Below, in pieces: positions 35,044 through 42,111 of a stretch of 51,012 nucleotides of DNA. A model generated the notes under the pieces. The model did no database searches and was not told the DNA's origin. It worked only from the letters and a program-made list of their open reading frames with translations. The DNA is from Comamonas sp. lk (GTDB taxonomy: Bacteria > Pseudomonadota > Gammaproteobacteria > Burkholderiales > Burkholderiaceae_C). The stretch spans positions 1-51,012 of the forward strand of contig CAMAQV010000020.1 of the NCBI GenBank assembly GCA_945860595.1, given 5' to 3'. Both the position numbers and the translations under genes were made by a program. Numbering within the stretch: position 1 is the first letter of the stretch; each line of letters begins with the position of its first letter.

Positions 35044-35121
35044 TTTTGAGTCCGCTGCGTCTACCCATTTCACCACCCGGGATGGATTGCGCGTACAGAA
35101 ACTATGGCACAGGTGTGGGAG
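35044..35121 (-). repeat. Right attachment repeat: partial copy of the tRNA-Leu 5' half and upstream region
   Basis: 35044-35065 is identical to 31797-31818. From 35066 to about 35121 it stays roughly 80% identical to the tRNA 5' end (CACCACCCGGG) and beyond it, including a CATAGTTT segment matching CATAATTT upstream of the intact tRNA. It cannot form a tRNA because the 3' half is missing. It is best read as the original chromosomal 5' half displaced by integration, now free to decay. From 35122 to 35207 I see no feature. Confidence 0.75.
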
Positions 35122-35207
35122 TACCTGGAGGCAGGTTGAATTCTCGGAAGCGGCGTGGCCCAGAGTGTTTGAGGTGTTGCTGCTTTTGCTGGGTGAATCT
35201 GATTGAT

Positions 35208-35789
35208 TCACAAATGGGACGATCTACCGGTTTCTGTCGGCTTGGGTTTTTTCAGAAACCTGGCCCCAAACTTGATGAAAGTCATGACGATATACAACCC
35301 GGTGATGTCGCCAACGGCCATGACAAATAGCCCTTGGGTGAAGTCGCTCTGTGAACCGTACCAAAACAGAACTAATTGATGCATCGAGCTATTGAGTAGC
35401 GCAAAAAATACACCCATAGCCAGGATATTGCGAAAGGTCATATTGCCTAAGTTGTCGTCAATATGGAGTTGATTTTTGAAAAATAACCAGGTCAACATGG
35501 GCGCAAGCCCGCTCGCGCAGGCCAGTTGAAAATCCAGCAGTGCGTCGCCTTGAAACATGACGATGTAGGCATTGATAAATGACACAAAGGCGATGGCCAA
35601 TGCTGCACTCCATCTGGCAATCATCACAAATAAAAACTTGAAACCGCTGGGTATGTGCACCAAATGGGCGCCGGGCATCACATACAAAAAGTCAGTTAAG
35701 TAATTGTTCAGAAAATAAATGGCAGCGTACGCCAGACCAACCAGGATGAAGCCTTCGGCATTCATTTTTATGGCGTTGATGACTTTCAT
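35208..35789 (-). CDS. Uncharacterised multi-pass membrane protein
   Basis: A 193-residue hydrophobic protein I do not recognise as a named family. Five or six membrane segments are likely: about 12-36, 48-78 (probably two), 84-103, 119-145 and 150-175, followed by a basic cytoplasmic tail (KKPKPTETGRSSHL). The segment HIPSGFKFLFVMIARWSAAL resembles the conserved part of MASE1-type sensor domains, but there is no signalling domain attached; this similarity is weak. It is divergent from a small winged-helix regulator, with a 114-bp gap between them that may hold shared control sites. It lies outside the integrated element. Confidence 0.65.
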   Translation of the reverse strand: MKVINAIKMNAEGFILVGLAYAAIYFLNNYLTDFLYVMPGAHLVHIPSGFKFLFVMIARWSAALAIAFVSFINAYIVMFQGDALLDFQLACASGLAPMLTWLFFKNQLHIDDNLGNMTFRNILAMGVFFALLNSSMHQLVLFWYGSQSDFTQGLFVMAVGDITGLYIVMTFIKFGARFLKKPKPTETGRSSHL

Positions 35790-35903
35790 GAGGGTTACTT
35801 GAATCTCTATGTTCGTGGATGTGAAAGTCTTGGTAAGAAAGAAATATTTGCATTAAAGATGCACGTTTAATTCTATTCTGATAACGTTTTTTTATCCACC
35901 ATA

Positions 35904-36278
35904 ATGTCTCCTTGGGAACAAAATTTTGATATGGAAAACCTCTATCTGCGGTTCTTGCAAATCGCCAATGTGATTCAGAGGGGCAGTCTATCTGAGCTCG
36001 ACGAGACGTCCATCGCGCTCTTGAATGAAATCGCAGTCAGCCATTTGAATGGCAATGCCTTGACGGTGAGCCAGGCCATGGGTTTGGCGAACCTTGCAAG
36101 TGCTACAACCATTCATCGCAAGCTCGACGAATTGCGCATTGCTGGATACATCGAGCAGACTTTTCAGGGCAGCAATCGCCGGACCAAATACCTTGTTCCG
36201 ACCGCAGCGACCCATGCCTACGTGAAGAAAATGTCCGAAGCGATGGCTGTGGCCGCCCGATCTGCCTCATCCTGCTGA
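35904..36278 (+). CDS. Small winged-helix (MarR-like) regulator
   Basis: A 124-residue protein with a winged-helix pattern: LDETSIALLNEIAVSHLNGNALTVSQAMGL (helices 1-2), ASATTIHRKLDELRIAGYIEQT (recognition helix) and the wing GSNRRTKYLVPTAATHAYVKKM. No sensor domain is apparent. A second ATG at 35931 (MENLYLRFLQIAN) is an alternative start. It is divergent from the membrane-protein gene at 35208-35789 and may regulate it; that is inference from position only. Confidence 0.72.
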   Translation: MSPWEQNFDMENLYLRFLQIANVIQRGSLSELDETSIALLNEIAVSHLNGNALTVSQAMGLANLASATTIHRKLDELRIAGYIEQTFQGSNRRTKYLVPTAATHAYVKKMSEAMAVAARSASSC

Positions 36279-36279
36279 T

Positions 36280-36313
36280 CGGCGGCGGCGGCGGCGGTGC
36301 GCAAGCCACCGCC
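36280..36313. terminator. GGC-repeat tract and stem-loop between convergent genes
   Basis: A (GGC)5-6 tract (36281-36298) runs into the inverted repeat GGCGGTG (36293-36299) and CACCGCC (36307-36313). It lies between the stop of the winged-helix gene and the end of argF, so it may help end transcription from either side; there is no T-run on either strand. Confidence 0.4.
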
Positions 36314-36321
36314 CCGTCGAC

Positions 36322-37236
36322 TTATTCCTTCAGCTTTCCGCGCAACAGGTATTCCATGAGGGCTTTCTGGACATGCATGCGGTTTTCGGCCTCGTCCCAG
36401 ACGACGCTGTGCGGACCGTCGATGACTTCGGCGTCAACCTCTTCGCCCCGGTGCGCTGGCAGGCAGTGCATGAATAGGGCACCAGGCGCTCCCGCTGCCA
36501 TCATGGCCGCGCTGACCCGCCAGGAGGTAAATGCCTGCAACCGGGTGGCGTTCTCCGCCTCAAAGCCCATGCTGGTCCACACATCCGTGGTCACCAGGTC
36601 CGCGCCCCTGCAGGCCTGCAGCGGGTCGGTAAAAACCCGGTAGCTGTCGGCCGACCGGACGCCGGCAATCGCTTGGTCCACCTCATAGCCGCGAGGGGTG
36701 CTGACATGCACCGTGAAGCCGAGCAAATCCGCAGCCTGCAACCAGGTGTTGGCCATGTTGTTTCCGTCACCCACCCACGCGACGGTTTTGCCGACGATGC
36801 TGCCACGGTGCTCGATGTAGGTAAAGATGTCGGCTAGCACCTGGCAGGGGTGGAACTCGTTGGTCAGACCGTTGATTACTGGGACCCGAGAGTGCGCCGC
36901 AAAGCGCTCGATCTTGGTCTGCTCAAAGGTGCGGATCATCACGATATCGGTCATGCGGCTGATGACTCTGGCGCTGTCCTCAATCGGTTCAGCGCGACCG
37001 AGTTGGCTGTCGCCGGTGGTCAGATGCACCACGCTGCCGCCCAGTTGGTACATGCCTGCCTCAAAGCTGACCCGGGTGCGGGTGGAGGCTTTTTCAAAAA
37101 TCATGGCCAGCGTACGATCCAGCAGCGTGTGGTGCTTTTCGTAGGTTTTAAATTTGTGTTTGATCAGCGCCGCCCGTGCGAACAAGTAGGCGTATTCCGG
37201 GGCGCTGAGATCCTTGAATTGCAGGTAATGCTTCAT
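36322..37236 (-). CDS. argF: Ornithine carbamoyltransferase
   Basis: A 304-residue enzyme that makes citrulline from ornithine and carbamoyl phosphate in arginine synthesis. Carbamoyl-phosphate site: EKASTRTRVSFEAGMYQLGG; then FEQTKIERFAAHSRVPVINGLTNEFHPCQ, WVGDGNNMANTW, and the catalytic Cys loop MHCLPAHRGEEV. The ATG at 37236 (MKHYLQFKDLS) overlaps the argD stop by 4 bp. The longer frame to 37410 lies in argD and is rejected. Confidence 0.97.
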   Translation of the reverse strand: MKHYLQFKDLSAPEYAYLFARAALIKHKFKTYEKHHTLLDRTLAMIFEKASTRTRVSFEAGMYQLGGSVVHLTTGDSQLGRAEPIEDSARVISRMTDIVMIRTFEQTKIERFAAHSRVPVINGLTNEFHPCQVLADIFTYIEHRGSIVGKTVAWVGDGNNMANTWLQAADLLGFTVHVSTPRGYEVDQAIAGVRSADSYRVFTDPLQACRGADLVTTDVWTSMGFEAENATRLQAFTSWRVSAAMMAAGAPGALFMHCLPAHRGEEVDAEVIDGPHSVVWDEAENRMHVQKALMEYLLRGKLKE

Positions 37237-38462
37237 GCTGTCACCCCCGCGTCGGCCAGAAAATTCCGGATCAGCGGCGCAAGAATTGCCACCATCGCGT
37301 CCACCTCGGCGGCTGTCACGATCAGCGGCGGCACCAGACGCACCACGCTCTCGGCGGTGACGCTGATCAGCAGCCCTTTGTCCAGGCTTTGTTGCATCAG
37401 TGCGCTGCACGGAACCGCCAATTCAATGCCGATCATCAGCCCGCGTCCACGGATGTCTTTGACCGCGCCGCTGGCCAATTGATCCGCGAGTTCGCGCTGC
37501 AGCGCCTCGGTGAAGTGGCGTCCCATGACCGTGGCGTTGTCGAGCAGACCGTCGCGTTCCATGATGCGGATGGTCTCCACCCCGGCGCGCATGGCCAGCG
37601 GGTTTCCGCCGAAGGTGCTGCCATGGTTGCCGGGCGAGAAAATGCTGGCGGCTTTGGGGCCCGCAACCACGGCGCCAATCGGTACGCCCGAGCCCAGGCC
37701 CTTGGCCAGCGGCATCACATCGGGCACGATGCCCGCCCACTGGTGCGCAAACCACTTGCCGGTGCGGCCCATGCCGCATTGCACCTCGTCAATCATCAGC
37801 AACCAGTCGCGCGTATCGCACAGCGCACGCACGTCGCGCAGGTAGTCCATGTGCATGGGGTTAACGCCGCCTTCACCCTGCACAGCTTCCAGGAACACGG
37901 CGACGATGTTCGGGTTGTTGGCAGTGGCGTCCCGCAACGCGGCAATGTTGTTGACGGGTACGCGAACAAAGCCTTCAAGCAGCGGGCCAAATCCGGCTTG
38001 GATCTTGGTATTGGCCGTGGCGCTCAGCGTGGCGATGCTGCGGCCATGAAAGGCTTTTTCGTAGACCACGATTTCCGGGCGTTCGATGCCTTTGTCATGG
38101 CCGAATTTGCGCGCCAGTTTGATGGCGGCTTCATTGGCCTCCAAGCCGGTGGAGCAAAAAAACACATTGCGCATGCCGGAGAGCGCGACCAGTTTGGCCG
38201 CAAGCTGCTCTTGCAAAGGAACGTGGTAATAGTTGCAGCTGTGGATGATTTTGCCAAGCTGTTCTTGCAAGGCCGGCACCAGATCCGGATGGTTGTGGCC
38301 CAGCGTGTTGACCGCGATGCCACCCAAAGCATCGAGGTATTCGCGTCCGTTGACATCCCAGACCCGGCAACCCTGTCCGTGTGACACCGCCATAGCCAAT
38401 CGCCCGTAGGTGTTCATCACATGCGGGGACGACGGGGCGGCTGCGCTCACAGTACTGCTCAT
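37233..38462 (-). CDS. argD: Acetylornithine aminotransferase
   Basis: A 409-residue class III PLP aminotransferase acting on N-acetylornithine (and possibly succinyldiaminopimelate) in arginine and lysine synthesis. Visible: FCSTGLEANEAAIKLARKFG, EKAFHGRSIATLSAT, EAVQGEGGVNPM, MIDEVQCGMGRTGK and the PLP lysine in PLAKGLGSGVPIGAV. The start at 38462 (MSSTVSAAAPSSPHVMNTYGRL) follows a GGAGC site. It forms an operon with argF. An ornithine/GABA aminotransferase role is possible but less likely next to argF. Confidence 0.94.
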   Translation of the reverse strand: MSSTVSAAAPSSPHVMNTYGRLAMAVSHGQGCRVWDVNGREYLDALGGIAVNTLGHNHPDLVPALQEQLGKIIHSCNYYHVPLQEQLAAKLVALSGMRNVFFCSTGLEANEAAIKLARKFGHDKGIERPEIVVYEKAFHGRSIATLSATANTKIQAGFGPLLEGFVRVPVNNIAALRDATANNPNIVAVFLEAVQGEGGVNPMHMDYLRDVRALCDTRDWLLMIDEVQCGMGRTGKWFAHQWAGIVPDVMPLAKGLGSGVPIGAVVAGPKAASIFSPGNHGSTFGGNPLAMRAGVETIRIMERDGLLDNATVMGRHFTEALQRELADQLASGAVKDIRGRGLMIGIELAVPCSALMQQSLDKGLLISVTAESVVRLVPPLIVTAAEVDAMVAILAPLIRNFLADAGVTA

Positions 38463-38593
38463 TGGGGGGTGCTCCAGAGTGAAACCGCGCCGATTGCGAC
38501 CGGTGCGGGGAGGCCGCATTCTAGGGGCCACGGGTAGAATCCCGCGGCTTGCGCAGCGGCGTTGTGTGTTTTCGCTGCAAGCCGTTTCCGTCT

Positions 38594-38893
38594 ATGGCTC
38601 CCCCACCTTCTACCGTTCTGTATATCCTGGGTAAAACTTCGGACGGCAAAACCTTCCGCCCCAGCGATTGGGCTGAACGGTTAGCCGGTGTCATGAGCCA
38701 GTTCCGTCCCGGCGGCAACATGCCGGGCAACCACCTGGGCTATTCGCCTTGGTGCGTACCCAGTGCGGTGCAGGGCGTTAATTGCGTCATCCTGCACGCC
38801 GATTTGCGAGACTACGATGTCATGGCTTGGGATTTTTGTGTCAATTTCGCGCGTGATAACGGCTTGCAGCTTATCGATAAGGATGCACTCTGA
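38594..38893 (+). CDS. DUF3579 family protein
   Basis: A 99-residue protein of the DUF3579 family, common in betaproteobacteria and often beside arginine genes. Conserved parts: YILGKTSDGKTFRPSDWAERLAGVMSQFRPGG and YSPWCVPSAVQGVNCVILHADLRDYDVMAWDFCVNFARDNGL. I use the ATG at 38594 (MAPPPSTVLYILG). Function is unknown. It is divergent from argD, and its stop overlaps the exbB start (TGATG), so here it is co-transcribed with the ExbB/ExbD/TonB genes. Confidence 0.88.
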   Translation: MAPPPSTVLYILGKTSDGKTFRPSDWAERLAGVMSQFRPGGNMPGNHLGYSPWCVPSAVQGVNCVILHADLRDYDVMAWDFCVNFARDNGLQLIDKDAL

Positions 38894-39561
38894 TGGCTTC
38901 TGTGGATAGCCCGTACGGTGTTGCCGCCTTGTGGGCCGCCTCCGACGCGGTGACGAGAGCCGTGCTGCTTGTGCTCCTGCTCATGAGCCTGGGTAGTTGG
39001 TACATCCTGCTGCTGAAATGGCTGGGCTTGCGGACTATGCAGGCCTATGGCCGAGCCGCACGGGTCAGTTTTTGGCGTTCCAACACCGTGCAGCAAGGGG
39101 TTGACGGTCTGGATAAACGCAGCCCCTTCCGATTTGTTGCTGCAGCAGCTCTGGAAGCGATGGAGCCGCAAGGCGGTTTGCTGGCCCGCGTTTCGCGGCA
39201 GGATTGGGTTGCGATGCGCATGCAGCGGGCGGTCGAGGCTGTGCAGCAGGAACTGCAAAGTGGGCTGGCTTTTCTGGCGACCGTGGGATCGGTTGCGCCC
39301 TTCATCGGACTTTTTGGAACCGTATGGGGTATCTACCACGCACTGACCGCTATCGGCATGTCGGGCCAGGCGTCCATTGACAAGGTGGCGGGCCCTGTGG
39401 GCGAAGCTTTGATCATGACGGCCATGGGCCTGGCGGTAGCCGTGCCGGCGGTACTTGCCTACAACTGGTCGCTCAGCAGCACTAAGCTGGCCATAACGGA
39501 GGTGCGTGCCTTTGCCAATGACCTGCATGCGGCGATGACGGCTGCGCAGACTGAGGTCTAA
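38893..39561 (+). CDS. exbB: ExbB/TolQ-type proton channel protein
   Basis: A 222-residue inner-membrane protein of the MotA/TolQ/ExbB family. First membrane segment about 20-43 (TRAVLLVLLLMSLGSWYILLL); the two diagnostic segments are FLATVGSVAPFIGLFGTVWGIYHAL (about 126-150) and EALIMTAMGLAVAVPAVLAYN (about 172-192). With ExbD it forms the proton channel that energises TonB at outer-membrane receptors. Followed 4 bp later by exbD. Confidence 0.95.
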   Translation: MASVDSPYGVAALWAASDAVTRAVLLVLLLMSLGSWYILLLKWLGLRTMQAYGRAARVSFWRSNTVQQGVDGLDKRSPFRFVAAAALEAMEPQGGLLARVSRQDWVAMRMQRAVEAVQQELQSGLAFLATVGSVAPFIGLFGTVWGIYHALTAIGMSGQASIDKVAGPVGEALIMTAMGLAVAVPAVLAYNWSLSSTKLAITEVRAFANDLHAAMTAAQTEV

Positions 39562-39565
39562 GCGG

Positions 39566-40012
39566 GTGGGCAAGCCTCTGTTTACCCTGGAGGATGACCT
39601 GAGTGAAGGTGCCCGGGGGGGCGCTTTACTGGCTGGCATTAACACCACGCCCTTGGTTGACGTGATGCTGGTGTTGCTGATTATTTTTTTGATCACCATA
39701 CCGGTAGTCACCAGCTCAGTAAAACTGGTATTGCCGCAGGATCGCATAGCGGCCAGCCAGTCTCGCCCCGACAGCATCATTATTTCCGTGGACCGGGCGG
39801 GCCAGGTTTTCTGGTTCGAGAGCCCCGTGCCGGATGCCGACAGCCTGCTGCGTCGCTTGCGCGATGTGGCTTCCCGTGTGGAGCAACCGGAGGTGCAGAT
39901 CAGGGGTGACCACCAGGCCCGTTTTGAAGGGGTGGGACAGGTGCTGTTGGCCTGCCAACGCGCGGGCATTGCCAAGGTGTCCTTCGTCACCGAACCCGCC
40001 CCGCTGAACTAG
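39566..40012 (+). CDS. exbD: ExbD-type biopolymer transport protein, first copy
   Basis: A 148-residue ExbD/TolR protein with a GTG start. Short cytoplasmic N terminus, one membrane helix with the functional Asp in INTTPLVDVMLVLLIIFLIT, then a periplasmic domain (VLPQDRIAASQSRPDSIIISVDRAGQVFWFES to VEQPEVQIRGDHQARFEGVGQVL). It partners ExbB. A second exbD follows after 14 bp. Confidence 0.94.
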   Translation: MGKPLFTLEDDLSEGARGGALLAGINTTPLVDVMLVLLIIFLITIPVVTSSVKLVLPQDRIAASQSRPDSIIISVDRAGQVFWFESPVPDADSLLRRLRDVASRVEQPEVQIRGDHQARFEGVGQVLLACQRAGIAKVSFVTEPAPLN

Positions 40013-40026
40013 CCACCCGCACAGCC

Positions 40027-40452
40027 ATGGCCTTGGGTTTGCCTCGCACCGATGCCGACGAGCCTGCCTGGATGCTCGATATCAATACGACCCCGCTGAT
40101 CGACGTTCTGCTGGTACTGCTGGTCATGTTGGTCATCACCATTCCCGTGCAACTCCACGCGGTCAAAATGTCACTGCCTGGGCCTGCCGTGACAGCGCCG
40201 TCCGTAGCAGCTGCACCAATTGCTATCGACATTGATGCGGACGGCCGCATCCTCTGGAGGGGAGGGCAGGTCACGGCGGCGCAACTGGACGAACACCTGG
40301 CGCAGTTGGCGCGTGCGCCCGAGGCACCCCCGGTGCAGATTCGTACCCACCGTGCGGCTGCGTATGGGGTTTTTATCCAGGTTCTGGCTGCCACCCGCGC
40401 GAATGGTTTGCCCCGGGTCGCTGTGGTCGGTGTAGAGCGCGCGGCACCGTGA
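40027..40452 (+). CDS. exbD: ExbD-type biopolymer transport protein, second copy
   Basis: A 141-residue ExbD paralogue. The membrane helix INTTPLIDVLLVLLVMLVIT keeps the essential Asp, and the periplasmic domain (APIAIDIDADGRILWRGGQVTAAQL to APPVQIRTHRAAAYGVFIQVL) follows. It differs clearly from the first copy outside the helix, so it is not a recent duplication. Its stop overlaps the tonB start by one base. Confidence 0.94.
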   Translation: MALGLPRTDADEPAWMLDINTTPLIDVLLVLLVMLVITIPVQLHAVKMSLPGPAVTAPSVAAAPIAIDIDADGRILWRGGQVTAAQLDEHLAQLARAPEAPPVQIRTHRAAAYGVFIQVLAATRANGLPRVAVVGVERAAP

Positions 40453-41558
40453 TGCCTGCGGCGATGCGCTACCAGTTTAGTGATGGCGCGTACCGGGCGC
40501 CGGGCGGGGCGCTGGTGCTGCTGTTGCACGGGGCGGTGCTGTGGGCACTGGTGACGGGTTCCGGCTCGACATTGAACCCGCAGGACCTTGTCTTGCAAAC
40601 CCTGCTGATTCAGGAGGTCGAGATTGTCCCTGCTCGGACGCAGCCTCCGGACCCGCCCATACCTTCGGTCCGGCATTCGGCCTCTGCGCCCAAGCCCGTC
40701 CCGCCACCCCCTGCAGGTCAAACCCCAGAGTCTGCGCCGCTGCCCATCCCGCTGGCGCGCCCAACGCCGTCACCATCGCAAGCGCCGCTTGCGCCGTCAG
40801 TGCCTCTGCCAACGGCAACCACGAACCCGTCACCAGGCTTGCCAGTCCCTCCGAAAGAGACGCTGATTGTGCCGCCGATTGATCCAGCGGTTCAGGTGCC
40901 TGTGGCGCCCCCAGATCGCGCCTCGCCACCGCGACCCCCAGTGCCTCTGGTCGTACGTGAGTCGCGCGTGGCCGCGCCTGTGGTGGTGCCGGAGCGGGTT
41001 GCTGCGGCATCGCAGTTTCCCGCGGCAGCCTTCCAAGCGCGGGATGTAGCGCCAATAGCGACAGCGCCCCATATGCCCGCGCCAGCCTCGGAATCGCGCG
41101 CGGCTTCCGTACGGACACATCCAGAGCCGGTACCAACAGGTGCGCTGCAACCGACAAAAGTGGCCGGACCAGGTTCCCGAACGGACAGCGTTGCGACTGC
41201 CCCGACGGCCTATCCAGAGCGGTCCGCTGTGCCTACTCAAGCCGGTCTTGGCTCGACGCCAAACCGCAGCCCTACCCCTGAATCCACCGCAACGCCGGTG
41301 TCCAGCGCGATTGCCGTGGCCTGCCCGGTACAGGTTGCGCCGGAGATGCCATCCGGGGTGTACCGGGAGCAGGGGGACGAGTGGCAGGTCACTGCGCAGA
41401 TTGCTATCCATAACGGCGCGGTGCAGTCGGTGAAAATTCTGTCCGGCCCGCGTGTATTCCACGACAAGGTGCGTGAGGCGATCCGCAAATACCAGTGCAA
41501 GGCCGACGGTACGGAGGTGCTCGCCACCCAGGTCTTCCGGTTCAAGCTGGGCCAATAG
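40452..41558 (+). CDS. tonB: TonB-like energy transducer
   Basis: A 368-residue protein with a short N terminus, one membrane anchor (about 18-38, GGALVLLLHGAVLWALVTG), a very long proline-rich periplasmic stretch (about 55-290, rich in PPP, APP and TPSP) and a compact C-terminal domain (VQVAPEMPSGVYREQGDEWQVTAQIAIHNGAVQSVKILSGPRVFHDKVREAIRKYQC) like TonB/TolA C-terminal domains. It transmits energy from ExbB-ExbD to outer-membrane receptors. ATG 40452 is chosen over a GTG at 40449. No TonB-dependent receptor is encoded nearby, so the substrate is open. Confidence 0.87.
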   Translation: MPAAMRYQFSDGAYRAPGGALVLLLHGAVLWALVTGSGSTLNPQDLVLQTLLIQEVEIVPARTQPPDPPIPSVRHSASAPKPVPPPPAGQTPESAPLPIPLARPTPSPSQAPLAPSVPLPTATTNPSPGLPVPPKETLIVPPIDPAVQVPVAPPDRASPPRPPVPLVVRESRVAAPVVVPERVAAASQFPAAAFQARDVAPIATAPHMPAPASESRAASVRTHPEPVPTGALQPTKVAGPGSRTDSVATAPTAYPERSAVPTQAGLGSTPNRSPTPESTATPVSSAIAVACPVQVAPEMPSGVYREQGDEWQVTAQIAIHNGAVQSVKILSGPRVFHDKVREAIRKYQCKADGTEVLATQVFRFKLGQ

Positions 41559-41617
41559 CCCTCATGTAGGGCCCCTCCAGCGCCCTGCTCGCGCCCCGAT
41601 TGAGCAACAGGCGCCCA

Positions 41618-41645
41618 CAAAAAAGCCGTCTTGCGACGGCTTTTT
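41618..41645. terminator. Bidirectional intrinsic terminator between tonB and rpsT
   Basis: GCCGTC (41625-41630) and GACGGC (41635-41640) form a stem with loop TTGC, preceded by a run of A (41618-41624) and followed by five T (41641-41645). It can stop transcription of the exb-tonB operon from the left and of rpsT from the right. Confidence 0.9.
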
Positions 41646-41713
41646 GCTTTGCTGGTAGCGCACCCGTTACAAACGGCGAACCCGCTTAGGGGTTCGTGCG
41701 ATATGCCTGAAAA

Positions 41714-42013
41714 TCAGGCGGCCAATGCCAGGGCTTTCACCTTGGTGGCCAGGCGGCTCTTGTCACGGGCTGCCTTGTTTTTGTGGAAGATGCCTTTGTC
41801 AGCTACGGTGTCCACGACAGCCTGCATCTTGCTAAACAGTTCGGTGGCTTTGACTTTGTCGCCAGCCAGAACCGCTTTTTCAACGTTCTTGACAACGGTG
41901 CGGTACTTGGAGCGCAGCGAGGTGTTGGCGGCGTTGATCTTCTCGTCCTGACGGACGCGCTTGCGGCCCGACGCCAGGCGCGGGTTCTTTTTCTTGGGTT
42001 TTCCAGATGCCAT
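41714..42013 (-). CDS. rpsT: 30S ribosomal protein S20
   Basis: A 99-residue, basic, helical ribosomal protein. [47 protein letters not shown] and the C-terminal [22 protein letters not shown] are typical of S20. The start at 42013 is the family start; the frame upstream is untranslated leader. It is divergent from murJ, with 98 bp between starts, a conserved arrangement. Confidence 0.97.
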   Translation of the reverse strand: MASGKPKKKNPRLASGRKRVRQDEKINAANTSLRSKYRTVVKNVEKAVLAGDKVKATELFSKMQAVVDTVADKGIFHKNKAARDKSRLATKVKALALAA

Positions 42014-42111
42014 AAATTGTGTTCCTTGTGTCTGAGGATGTTGCCAGCAAAGCCTATGAGTATACCTTTGGCCTACCGCGTATCCGCTGGTGCCACCGCT
42101 AAACTCGGAGC

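Larger units (their letters stand above)
31797..35065. mobile_element. Small tRNA-Leu-integrated element: integrase plus two toxin-antitoxin modules
   Basis: About 3.3 kb bounded by identical 22-bp repeats. It contains a tyrosine recombinase gene beside the tRNA, a HigBA-like module, a YefM-YoeB-like module and about 290 bp without a gene. I see no excisionase, replication, relaxase or phage structural gene. It may be a satellite-like integrative element or the remnant of a larger island kept by its addiction modules. Confidence 0.75.

Noticed and set aside
35044-35090. A second tRNA-Leu gene
   Set aside because: Only the 5' half is present; the sequence on the other side of the anticodon loop does not form the remaining anticodon stem, variable, T or acceptor arms.
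37389-38384. Plus-strand ORF of 331 codons
   Set aside because: Antisense shadow of argD.
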